The notes beneath the pieces are model-generated. The model did no database searches, had not been told where the DNA came from, and saw nothing but the letters and a program-made list of their open reading frames with translations. Position numbers and translations under genes: made by a program. A stretch of DNA of 12,516 bases from Desulfuromonadaceae bacterium (GTDB lineage Bacteria; Desulfobacterota; Desulfuromonadia; Desulfuromonadales; SZUA-540), in assembly GCA_003250235.1 (NCBI GenBank), contig QKGY01000143.1:1-12516 (forward strand). Direction: 5' to 3'. Positions 1 to 6,472 of the stretch are shown piece after piece. How positions within the stretch are numbered: the first letter of the stretch is position 1; every line of letters begins with the position of its first letter.

Positions 1-60
1 CTCTACCTGGGCATTCTTCCTTCCTCGGTTATGGAACTGGCCAAACTCGCTACATTTTAA
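1..60 (+). CDS. nuoN: 3' end of probable NADH-quinone oxidoreductase subunit N (partial)
   Basis: Frame 1 is open from the window edge to a TAA at 58-60 and encodes 19 residues, LYLGILPSSVMELAKLATF. The pattern of a hydrophobic helix end, then G-x-x-P and a short amphipathic tail with LAK, resembles the C-terminus of NuoN. NuoN is a membrane subunit of proton-pumping complex I, which passes electrons from NADH to quinone. A strong intrinsic terminator follows within 25 bases, as expected for the last gene of a nuo operon. The menaquinone genes downstream fit this context. Only the tail is visible, so the identity is a family-resemblance inference. Another NuoN-like antiporter-type subunit such as NuoM or MrpD is possible. 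Confidence 0.5.
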   Translation, partial: LYLGILPSSVMELAKLATF

Positions 61-81
61 TTCGATGAGATGAAGAAACGA

Positions 82-110
82 CCCCCGGCGCAAGCCGGGG
101 GTTTTTTTTT
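82..110 (+). terminator. Rho-independent terminator
   Basis: A perfect 8-bp stem (CCCCCGGC at 82-89 with GCCGGGGG at 94-101) closes a GCAA loop of the GNRA type and is followed directly by nine T (102-110). It lies 21 bases after the upstream stop codon. It should end the upstream (probable nuo) transcript and separate it from the menaquinone genes, unless readthrough is regulated. Confidence 0.95.
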
Positions 111-208
111 GCCTGGACGGTTACCCCCACAAAAGGATTTTCTGGTACGATGCCGATGTACGAAGAAAAAAACTAGCAGTGTTACGCGGCACGATACGGA
201 TCAAGCCA

Positions 209-1606
209 ATGATATACAGCGATATTCACGAATTCTGTGACGATCTTGAACACAAAGGCGATCTTCAGCGCATTGGCGTCGAGGTTGATTCAGATCTCGA
301 AATTGCCGCCATTGTCAATCGCGTCAATAAGCAGTGTTCCATCAACAAAGCGTTGATCTTTGAGAGGGTCAAAGGCTCTAAGTACCCGCTCGCCATCAAT
401 CTGTTCGGATCAAAAGCCCGCATGGCCATGGCTCTGGGATCAAACGACGTGGCAGAAATCGCTCGAAGGCTTTCTGATGACCTGAGCCGGCGGATTGAAA
501 GCACTGACGGAAAAGCCAATACGTTTTGGCAATGGATCAACCAACCGGTGTTTAGCCCGAAAATCATTTCTTCAGCTGTATGTCAGGATAGGACTGCGAC
601 CGGGAATCCGGACCTTACGGAAATTCCGGCGTTGCGCTGTTGGCCCGAAGAAGGAGGCCGCTTTTTTACACTGCCTCAGGTCTATACGCGAGATCCCGAA
701 ACCGGAGTTGTCAATTGCGGGATGTACCGTATCCAGGTTCATTCCAAAAATTCAGCGGGTATTCACTGGGGTCCCTTTTCTGACGGAGCTAAGCACTATA
801 GGAAAAACAGTGCGCAGGGTCTGCGAACACCTGTAACCATCGTTCTTGGGGGGGACCCCGCTCTGCTCTATACCGCTAGCGCACCCATACCTTCGGGGGT
901 CGATGAGGTACGATTCGCGGCATACCTGCGACAACAGCCTGTTCAGATGACACCATGCCAGACAAACGACCTGATGGCCCCTGTAGGTGCCGACTGGATT
1001 CTGGAGGGGTACGTAGAGCCCGGTCGAGAAATGCTGGAGGGTCCTTTCGGAAACCACACCGGGTACTATGACACAACAAAACCTGTTCCTCTATTTTCGG
1101 TCGAAAGGATAACCCAACGTGTTCAGCCCCTTTATCCATGCACTCTGGTCGGCCCTCCGCCGATGGAGGATTGTTTCATGGCGAAGGCCTCGGAAATCAT
1201 CTTTTTGCCCTTGGTCCAGCAGGATCATCCAGAGGTAAAGACCCTGTATCAACCCATGGAGACCATTTTCCATCCGTGTACTTTTGTGGGAATCAGGGAG
1301 CGGGAATGTGGCAAAGGCAGGCAGGTTATCCGACAACTTTGGGAAGGCAATTGGTTTAAGCGGGCCAAGCTATTGGTAGTCGTTGACGAAAATACCCCAT
1401 TGAACGATACGTCAACCCTTTTCTGGAGAGTTATCAACAGAGCACGGTTCGATAAAGACGTGATCATCGACGGGGGGCGGATGGGCATTGATGCAACCGG
1501 GATTCAGAATGATGACACGGATTCAACCGAGCGGCGTCGGCAAATGGTATCCGATCCGACAATTGAAAAAATAGTGGATCGCCGTTGGAAGGAGTACGGA
1601 TTTTGA
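209..1606 (+). CDS. ubiD: UbiD-family decarboxylase, probable menaquinone-pathway decarboxylase (MqnL role)
   Basis: This 465-residue UbiD-family protein would be a prenylated-FMN-dependent aromatic acid decarboxylase. With the ubiX, ubiA, mqnE and mqnC genes beside it, the likely job is removing the carboxylate from prenylated 6-naphthoate in the futalosine pathway. Family features seen are GGDPA, the TNDLMAP segment, EGPFGNHTGYY (Glu277 first), VGPPPMED and the C-terminal GGRMGIDAT. Glu233 lies in PSGVDE. Two positions are odd: HWGPFSDG puts Ser191 where known enzymes carry Arg or Lys, and Asn282 replaces the usual Asp or Glu. The ATG at 209 is preferred because the protein then starts like its family (IYSDIHEFCDDLE) and a GGA at 198-200 is well placed. 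A GTG at 179 would add ten residues with no good ribosome site. I found no convincing promoter in 111-208. A 125-base gap separates it from the next gene. Confidence 0.88.
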   Translation: MIYSDIHEFCDDLEHKGDLQRIGVEVDSDLEIAAIVNRVNKQCSINKALIFERVKGSKYPLAINLFGSKARMAMALGSNDVAEIARRLSDDLSRRIESTDGKANTFWQWINQPVFSPKIISSAVCQDRTATGNPDLTEIPALRCWPEEGGRFFTLPQVYTRDPETGVVNCGMYRIQVHSKNSAGIHWGPFSDGAKHYRKNSAQGLRTPVTIVLGGDPALLYTASAPIPSGVDEVRFAAYLRQQPVQMTPCQTNDLMAPVGADWILEGYVEPGREMLEGPFGNHTGYYDTTKPVPLFSVERITQRVQPLYPCTLVGPPPMEDCFMAKASEIIFLPLVQQDHPEVKTLYQPMETIFHPCTFVGIRERECGKGRQVIRQLWEGNWFKRAKLLVVVDENTPLNDTSTLFWRVINRARFDKDVIIDGGRMGIDATGIQNDDTDSTERRRQMVSDPTIEKIVDRRWKEYGF

Positions 1607-1731
1607 CGGATTGGTGTCTGTGACATGTGTTTTGACAATTGCATGGAAGTATCAAACCTCTTGTGTACGGGTCCGGGAGGGGTGTAGACTCAAAAGCTTG
1701 GTAATCGACGATTAAGGCTGAAAGGTTTTCT

Positions 1732-2607
1732 ATGACGGATACAGGGTTGTTCTTCAAGGTGAAAACGTTCCTGGAGATGATCAAATTCTCTCATACGGTC
1801 TTTGCCTTTCCTTTTGCATTGATGGGGGCGATTCTGGCGTCTCTGGTCAATGGCACGGCACCGACGCTGATGCAGGTCGTTTGGATCTGCTTGGCCATGG
1901 TGGGAGCCCGATCGGGTGCGATGGGGTTGAATCGTATCATTGATGCGAAGATTGACGCAAAAAATCCGCGAACGGAACAACGTCATATCCCGGCAGGAAA
2001 AGTCTCCATGCGTGAGGCCTGGGTGTTTGTTTCGGTGTCCTTCCTGCTTCTTCTGTTTTCGGCGTGGATGCTGAACCCCCTCTGCTTCATGCTGTCTCCC
2101 GTGGCACTGTTTTTTCTCGCGCTCTATTCCTATTGCAAGCGATTTACCGCCCTAGCTCATGTGGTTCTCGGCATCTGTCTTGCGGCCGCACCGATCGGCG
2201 CCTGGATCGCTTTACGCGGGGATCTGAGTTGGCAGGTGGTGGTACTCGGCCTGGCCGTACTATTCTGGGTGGCCGGTTTCGATATCCTGTACGCGCTTCA
2301 GGACCTCGATTTTGACAAGGAGCAGGGCTTACATTCCATTCCGGCGAAATTGGGTGTGCCTCGCTCGCTGTTGATGGCAAGGGCTTTTCATGGAACGATG
2401 GTGTTCCTGCTGCTGCTTCTGCTTACCATCCCGGGATTGGGATGGATATACCTGCTGGGAGTCTTGGTCGTTGCAGCGCTGTTGACCTACGAACATCTTC
2501 TGGTCAAAGAAGATGACCTGAGCCGGCTGGATGCTGCCTTTTTCAATATGAACGGTTATATCAGCCTGACGATCTTTGCCTTTACCCTGGTGGATGCTCT
2601 GGTTTGA
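1732..2607 (+). CDS. ubiA: UbiA-family prenyltransferase, probable 1,4-dihydroxy-6-naphthoate prenyltransferase (MqnP role)
   Basis: This 291-residue polytopic membrane protein has the two Asp-rich motifs of the UbiA superfamily. The first is NRIIDAKID (Asn67, Asp71, Asp75) and the second is DILYALQDLDFDKEQG (Asp184, Asp191, Asp195). These bind Mg2+ and the polyprenyl diphosphate. About eight to nine hydrophobic segments span the protein, with the motifs in the loops. It would attach the isoprenoid tail to the aromatic head group at the inner membrane. Within the family it resembles the short bacterial 4-hydroxybenzoate-type enzymes. The mqnE and mqnC genes downstream make a naphthoate substrate (MqnP) more likely than ubiquinone synthesis. 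An AAGG at 1722-1725 sits six bases before the ATG. The ubiX gene starts 16 bases after the stop, so the two are probably co-transcribed. Substrate choice is inferred from context. Confidence 0.9.
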   Translation: MTDTGLFFKVKTFLEMIKFSHTVFAFPFALMGAILASLVNGTAPTLMQVVWICLAMVGARSGAMGLNRIIDAKIDAKNPRTEQRHIPAGKVSMREAWVFVSVSFLLLLFSAWMLNPLCFMLSPVALFFLALYSYCKRFTALAHVVLGICLAAAPIGAWIALRGDLSWQVVVLGLAVLFWVAGFDILYALQDLDFDKEQGLHSIPAKLGVPRSLLMARAFHGTMVFLLLLLLTIPGLGWIYLLGVLVVAALLTYEHLLVKEDDLSRLDAAFFNMNGYISLTIFAFTLVDALV

Positions 2608-2623
2608 GTGGGAGAGAAAGGCC

Positions 2624-3232
2624 ATGAAAAACATCGCGGTCGCCATAACCGGAGCCTCCGGATCCATATACGGACTTCGCCTCATCGAAGAACTGGTCAA
2701 AGCGGGGTGCCGGATTTCGCTGATCTTGACCAAGGCGGGGCTGGAGGTGCTGCGGTATGAGACGGGACTGGAGTGGGAAGGGTCCCCTGCGGAAATGCAG
2801 GCGCTAATCCGCGACTATTTTGGTGGTACGAAAAAAATCGCTTATTACGATGAGAAGAATATGTTTGCCCCCATAGCAAGCGGTTCATCGGCGCCGGACG
2901 CTATGGTCGTGATCCCCTGCTCCATGGGGAGCCTTGCGCGCATGGCGGGTGGAATCAGTGAAAATCTGCTGGAAAGGGTCGCGGATGTGGTACTCAAGGA
3001 GAGACGGGATCTGATTCTGGTCCCCAGAGAGACCCCCTTGAATGCCATCCACCTGGAGAACCTTCTGAAACTGAGTCGTGCAGGGGCTCATATTATACCG
3101 GCGATGCCGGCATTTTATCATCGCCCCAAAACGCTGGAGGATCAGATCGACTTCATGGTGGGGAAGGTCTTGGACAGCTTGCACATCGAACACAATTTGT
3201 TCCTCCGCTGGGGGAGCGATCAGGAGTCATAG
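2624..3232 (+). CDS. ubiX: UbiX flavin prenyltransferase (MqnM role)
   Basis: This 202-residue cytosolic enzyme joins dimethylallyl phosphate to FMN to make prenylated FMN, the cofactor of UbiD decarboxylases. The flavin-binding start AITGASGSIYGLRL (residues 7-20), the IPCSMGSLARMAGG loop (97-110) and KERRDLILVPRETPL (125-139) are all classic UbiX/Pad1 signatures. The length matches the family (about 190-210). The ATG at 2624 is chosen because the Rossmann strand KNIAVAITG begins directly there and a purine-rich GGGAGAGAAAGG lies just upstream. In-frame extension to 2576 would overlap ubiA and add nothing conserved. It lies between ubiA and mqnE, three bases from the mqnE start codon, so it is probably in one transcript with them. 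It would directly serve the UbiD protein encoded upstream. Confidence 0.95.
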   Translation: MKNIAVAITGASGSIYGLRLIEELVKAGCRISLILTKAGLEVLRYETGLEWEGSPAEMQALIRDYFGGTKKIAYYDEKNMFAPIASGSSAPDAMVVIPCSMGSLARMAGGISENLLERVADVVLKERRDLILVPRETPLNAIHLENLLKLSRAGAHIIPAMPAFYHRPKTLEDQIDFMVGKVLDSLHIEHNLFLRWGSDQES

Positions 3233-3235
3233 CGG

Positions 3236-4315
3236 ATGCAGAGATTGTTTGAGACGATACGAGCCAAAGTGGAGACAGGGGCTCGTGTGAGCGATGCTGA
3301 AGCGCTGGCGCTTTTTGAGAGCCATGATCTGCTCGGTATCGGCGAGTTGGCCGGTGTTGCCAATCGAAGACAAAACGGCGACAAGGTCTATTTTAATGTC
3401 AACCGCCATATCAATTACACAAATGTATGCGTCAATCGGTGCACGTTCTGCGCGTTCAGCAAGAGCGAAGAGGAAGATGGGGGCTATACCCTGGCGCTGA
3501 ACGAGATCCTGGACAAGGTTGCTGAAGCCGATGAGGCAGGCGCAACGGAAATCCACATGGTTGGCGGGCTTCATCCCGACCTGCCTTTTGACTTCTACCT
3601 GGAAATGCTGGGGAGTATCAAGGCCGCACATCCCAGAATGCACCTGAAGGCCTTCACAGCGGTGGAGATCGATTACTTCAGCAAGCTCACGGGAATGCCG
3701 GTCGAGCAGGTAATCCGGTCCTTGAAGGCAGCGGGGCTGGGGTCAATGCCCGGCGGCGGAGCCGAAATCCTGGATAAGGAAGTGCGGCAGAAGATCTGCC
3801 CGGAAAAGATCTCTGGTGAGCGGTGGCTGGAGGTCATCGAAACCGTGCATAACGAGGGGCTCAAAACCAATGCGACCATGCTGTTCGGACACTTGGAATC
3901 CCATGCGGCGCGGGTGGATCACCTTTCGCGGCTGAGGCGACTTCAGGATAAAACGGGTGGGTTCCAGGCGTTCATTCCTTTGGCCTTTCAGCCGGACAAC
4001 ACGCGGGTCCCTGGGGCAAAAGGGGTTGGAGGGGTGGATGCGCTGAAAACACTGGCGATCAGCCGGATCTACCTGGATAATTTTCAACACATCAAAGCCT
4101 ATTGGGTGATGCTGGGGTTGAAGATCGCTCAGGTGTCTCTGGCCTTTGGGGTCAATGACCTGGACGGAACGGTGGTCGAGGAGAAGATCGGCCATGACGC
4201 CGGTGCCGAATCTCCGCAAGTACTGGCTCGCACTCAGATCGTATCGATGATTCGCAAAGCAGGGAAAATTCCTGTGGAACGCGATACCCTTTACCGGGAA
4301 TTGGGGGAGGGGTAA
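3236..4315 (+). CDS. mqnE: Aminofutalosine synthase MqnE (radical SAM)
   Basis: This 359-residue radical SAM enzyme joins 3-[(1-carboxyvinyl)oxy]benzoate to the 5'-deoxyadenosyl radical to give aminofutalosine, an early step of the futalosine route to menaquinone. The 4Fe-4S motif CVNRCTFC is at Cys65, Cys69 and Cys72 after NVNRHINYTNV. Later landmarks are GGLHPDLPF, PGGGAEILD and FQPDNTRV. Length and motif order match the MqnE family rather than MqnC, which would carry VDRNVNYTNVC and continue into CAFYR after the third Cys. An AGGAG at 3222-3226 overlaps the end of ubiX and sits nine bases before the ATG, supporting this start. The TAA overlaps the mqnC start as TAATG, which implies translational coupling. 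MqnA, which makes the substrate, is not in the window. Confidence 0.95.
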   Translation: MQRLFETIRAKVETGARVSDAEALALFESHDLLGIGELAGVANRRQNGDKVYFNVNRHINYTNVCVNRCTFCAFSKSEEEDGGYTLALNEILDKVAEADEAGATEIHMVGGLHPDLPFDFYLEMLGSIKAAHPRMHLKAFTAVEIDYFSKLTGMPVEQVIRSLKAAGLGSMPGGGAEILDKEVRQKICPEKISGERWLEVIETVHNEGLKTNATMLFGHLESHAARVDHLSRLRRLQDKTGGFQAFIPLAFQPDNTRVPGAKGVGGVDALKTLAISRIYLDNFQHIKAYWVMLGLKIAQVSLAFGVNDLDGTVVEEKIGHDAGAESPQVLARTQIVSMIRKAGKIPVERDTLYRELGEG

Positions 4316-5385
4316 TGGGGGACCTAGCCAGGATTGAGAAAAAACGGCAACGCCGCGAGGCCCTGAGCCGAGAGGAAGCCCTGTTTCTGCTGGAGCAGGC
4401 CGATCTGATTGCCGTCGGTAAATTGGCCAATGCCGTGCGCTGGGAAAAACATCCGCAGAGCAGGGTCACCTTTGTGGTGGACCGCAACGTGAACTATACC
4501 AATGTCTGCCAGTCCAAATGCCGATTCTGCGCGTTTTACCGGGATGCAGGCGCACCGGATGCCTATCTGCTCAGCGAAGAAACCATCCTGAATAAAATTC
4601 AGGAGCTGGCCGACCATGGGGGGACACAGCTTCTGATGCAGGGAGGGCTTCACCCGGAACTGCGCATCGAATGGTTTGAACATCTGTTTCGAACCATCAA
4701 GAAACGATTCCCCACCCTTCAGGTGCATTCCCTGTCGCCTGCCGAGGTCATCCACATCGCCAACTTGTCCGGCTTGAGCATGCCTGCCTGTCTTGAGCGG
4801 CTACAGGCCGCAGGCCTCGACTCGGTACCGGGGGGCGGTGCTGAGGTCCTGGTTGACGAAGTGCGCCAGGAAATATCCCCAAACAAGATCGGCTGGAGGT
4901 CCTGGGCCGAGGTGATGCGTACTGCCCATGGTCTGGGAATGCGCACCACCGCCACCATGATGTTCGGATCGCGGGAAAAGCCGAAGGATATCGTCGAGCA
5001 CCTGTTCCGCATCCGGGAAATTCAGGAGGAGACGAAGGGATTTACCGCCTTTATTCCCTGGACCTTTCAGCCGGATAACACCGAACTCGGCGGAGAGGTT
5101 GCTACCGGGGTGGAATACCTGAAAGTGCTGGCCGTCTCCCGGATAGTTCTCGACAACGTGGACAATATCCAGGCGAGCTGGGTGACGCAGGGGGCGAAGA
5201 TGGCCCAGGTGTCCTTGTTTTTCGGAGCTAACGACCTGGGCGGCACCATGCTTGAGGAAAACGTCGTCGCGGCTGCAGGGGTGCGGTTCCGGATGTCTCA
5301 ACAGGAGATTATTGCTCTTGCCAAAGAGGCAGGGTTTGTTCCGGCCAAACGCAATACGTTATACGAAATCCTGGAAGAATATTAA
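4315..5385 (+). CDS. mqnC: Cyclic dehypoxanthine futalosine synthase MqnC (radical SAM)
   Basis: This 356-residue radical SAM enzyme cyclises dehypoxanthine futalosine to the spiro intermediate that MqnD then turns into 1,4-dihydroxy-6-naphthoate. The cluster motif CQSKCRFCAFY has Cys65, Cys69 and Cys72, preceded by FVVDRNVNYTNV, a hallmark of MqnC. GGLHPELRIEW, PGGGAEVLVDEVRQ, FIPWTFQPDNTELGG and the C-terminal FGANDLGGTMLEENV follow in family order. Its start codon shares one base with the mqnE stop (TAATG), and a GGGGGAGGGG run just before it is a strong ribosome site. It is clearly a paralogue of MqnE, with the three cluster cysteines at identical residue numbers. MqnB or an adenosine/aminofutalosine deaminase, needed between the two reactions, is not seen here. 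Confidence 0.95.
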   Translation: MGDLARIEKKRQRREALSREEALFLLEQADLIAVGKLANAVRWEKHPQSRVTFVVDRNVNYTNVCQSKCRFCAFYRDAGAPDAYLLSEETILNKIQELADHGGTQLLMQGGLHPELRIEWFEHLFRTIKKRFPTLQVHSLSPAEVIHIANLSGLSMPACLERLQAAGLDSVPGGGAEVLVDEVRQEISPNKIGWRSWAEVMRTAHGLGMRTTATMMFGSREKPKDIVEHLFRIREIQEETKGFTAFIPWTFQPDNTELGGEVATGVEYLKVLAVSRIVLDNVDNIQASWVTQGAKMAQVSLFFGANDLGGTMLEENVVAAAGVRFRMSQQEIIALAKEAGFVPAKRNTLYEILEEY

Positions 5386-5393
5386 GAGGAAAG

Positions 5394-5408
5394 GGGAATC
5401 GGTTTCCC
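5394..5408 (+). promoter_or_regulatory. Small hairpin abutting the hisC start codon
   Basis: GGGAA (5394-5398) can pair with TTCCC (5404-5408) across a TCGGT loop. The stem ends at the base before the ATG at 5409 and includes part of the purine-rich stretch (AGAGGAAAGGGG, 5385-5396) that is the only ribosome-site candidate. Pairing could lower hisC translation. Folding it would also shorten the effective distance from the unpaired AGGAAAG to the ATG. With only five base pairs it may be chance. Confidence 0.3.
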
Positions 5409-6461
5409 ATGAGTGCCATGCGCAAAAACATCGAAGACATGCAAGGGTATGTGCCGGGATACCAGCCGCCGGATGAGGCCGCTTGGATCAAACTCAATAC
5501 CAATGAAAATCCCTACCCCCCCTCTCCACGTGTCGCCGAAGCCATTCGAAACGAGTTGGGCGAATCGGGCGAAACCCTGCGGAAATATCCTGATGCCGCA
5601 AGCCGACAGGCGAGAAAGGATGCCGCGGAGCTGTACGGTTTCGATCCTTCCTGGGTCATCACCGCAAACGGTTCCGACGAACTGCTCAACAACCTGATCC
5701 GTGCCTTTGCCGGAGAGGGGGAAGAGATCGCCTATATTCATCCATCCTATTCGTACTATGCGACGCTGGCGCAGATCCAGGGGGCCAGCATTAGAACCTT
5801 CGGCCTCACGGAGGACCTTCGCATCGCCGATTTCCCCCCCCGTTATGAAGGGAAACTCTTTTTCCTGACCAGCCCCAATGCCCCGCTGGGGTTTGCATTT
5901 TCGATCGCCTACATCGACGAGATTGCCAGCCGCTGTTCGGGGGTGCTGGTTGTGGATGAGGCCTATGTCGATTTTGCCGATCAGAACGCACTTGATCTGG
6001 TGAAGAAACATGAAAACGTGGTGGTGACCCGTACGTTCTCCAAGAGCTATGCCCTAGCCGGGATGAGGCTCGGTTTGGCCTTGGCAAGACCGGAGATCAT
6101 TGCTGCTCTGGACAAGATCAGGGACCACTATCACCTGGACCGGCTGGCTCTGGTGGCGGCCAGTGCCTCGCTGAAAGATCAACGCTATCTGGCCGAGACG
6201 GTCAGAAAGATACGAGACACCCGCGAATGGTTTGCAACCGAGTTGCGTGGAATCGGATATTCCCTGATCCCGTCGCAAACCAATTTTGTGTTCGCGTCAC
6301 CTCCGGATCGCAATGGCAAAAGGGTCTATGAGGGCCTGTTCGGCAGAAAAATCCTGGTGCGATACTTTTCCGATCCGTTGCTGGCCCACGGGCTGCGTAT
6401 CACCATCGGCACAAGAGACGAAATGGAGAAGACCCTGGCCGCCCTGAAGGATATAGGCTGA
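5409..6461 (+). CDS. hisC: Histidinol-phosphate aminotransferase (HisC-type, PLP fold type I)
   Basis: This 350-residue PLP enzyme is of the class I/II aminotransferase group. The expected reaction is imidazole acetol phosphate plus glutamate giving histidinol phosphate, the transamination step of histidine synthesis. It shows KLNTNENPYPPSP (28-40), RKYPD, NGSDELL (87-93), SPNAPLG with Asn157, VVDEAYVDF with Asp183 and Tyr186, and the PLP lysine Lys212 in TFSKSYALAGMRLG. Arg residues near the C-terminus (GLRITIGT) fit the carboxylate-binding site. The loop reads SPNAPLG instead of the common NPNNPTG, which I recall from a subset of HisC-like proteins. It starts 23 bases after mqnC, and mutY follows closely. 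No other his gene is present, so aromatic aminotransferase activity is possible. A second in-frame ATG lies at 5418. The first is used because it is the nearer to the AAGGGG run. Confidence 0.88.
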   Translation: MSAMRKNIEDMQGYVPGYQPPDEAAWIKLNTNENPYPPSPRVAEAIRNELGESGETLRKYPDAASRQARKDAAELYGFDPSWVITANGSDELLNNLIRAFAGEGEEIAYIHPSYSYYATLAQIQGASIRTFGLTEDLRIADFPPRYEGKLFFLTSPNAPLGFAFSIAYIDEIASRCSGVLVVDEAYVDFADQNALDLVKKHENVVVTRTFSKSYALAGMRLGLALARPEIIAALDKIRDHYHLDRLALVAASASLKDQRYLAETVRKIRDTREWFATELRGIGYSLIPSQTNFVFASPPDRNGKRVYEGLFGRKILVRYFSDPLLAHGLRITIGTRDEMEKTLAALKDIG

Positions 6462-6472
6462 ACGGAATGCCA

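Noticed and set aside
143..151. Extended -10-like TGGTACGAT upstream of ubiD
   Set aside because: There is no -35-like hexamer at the right distance, and TACGAT matches only four of six bases. A sigma54 reading (TGG-TACG) also fails, for lack of the GC element at -12.
1632..1660. Perfect TTGACA in the ubiD-ubiA gap as a promoter
   Set aside because: No acceptable -10 hexamer lies 15-19 bases downstream. The nearest candidate, TATCAA, is only 12 bases away.
5382..6011. Open frame of 209 codons on the minus strand opposite hisC
   Set aside because: It shows no motif, and the + strand encodes a complete aminotransferase with all PLP-site residues.
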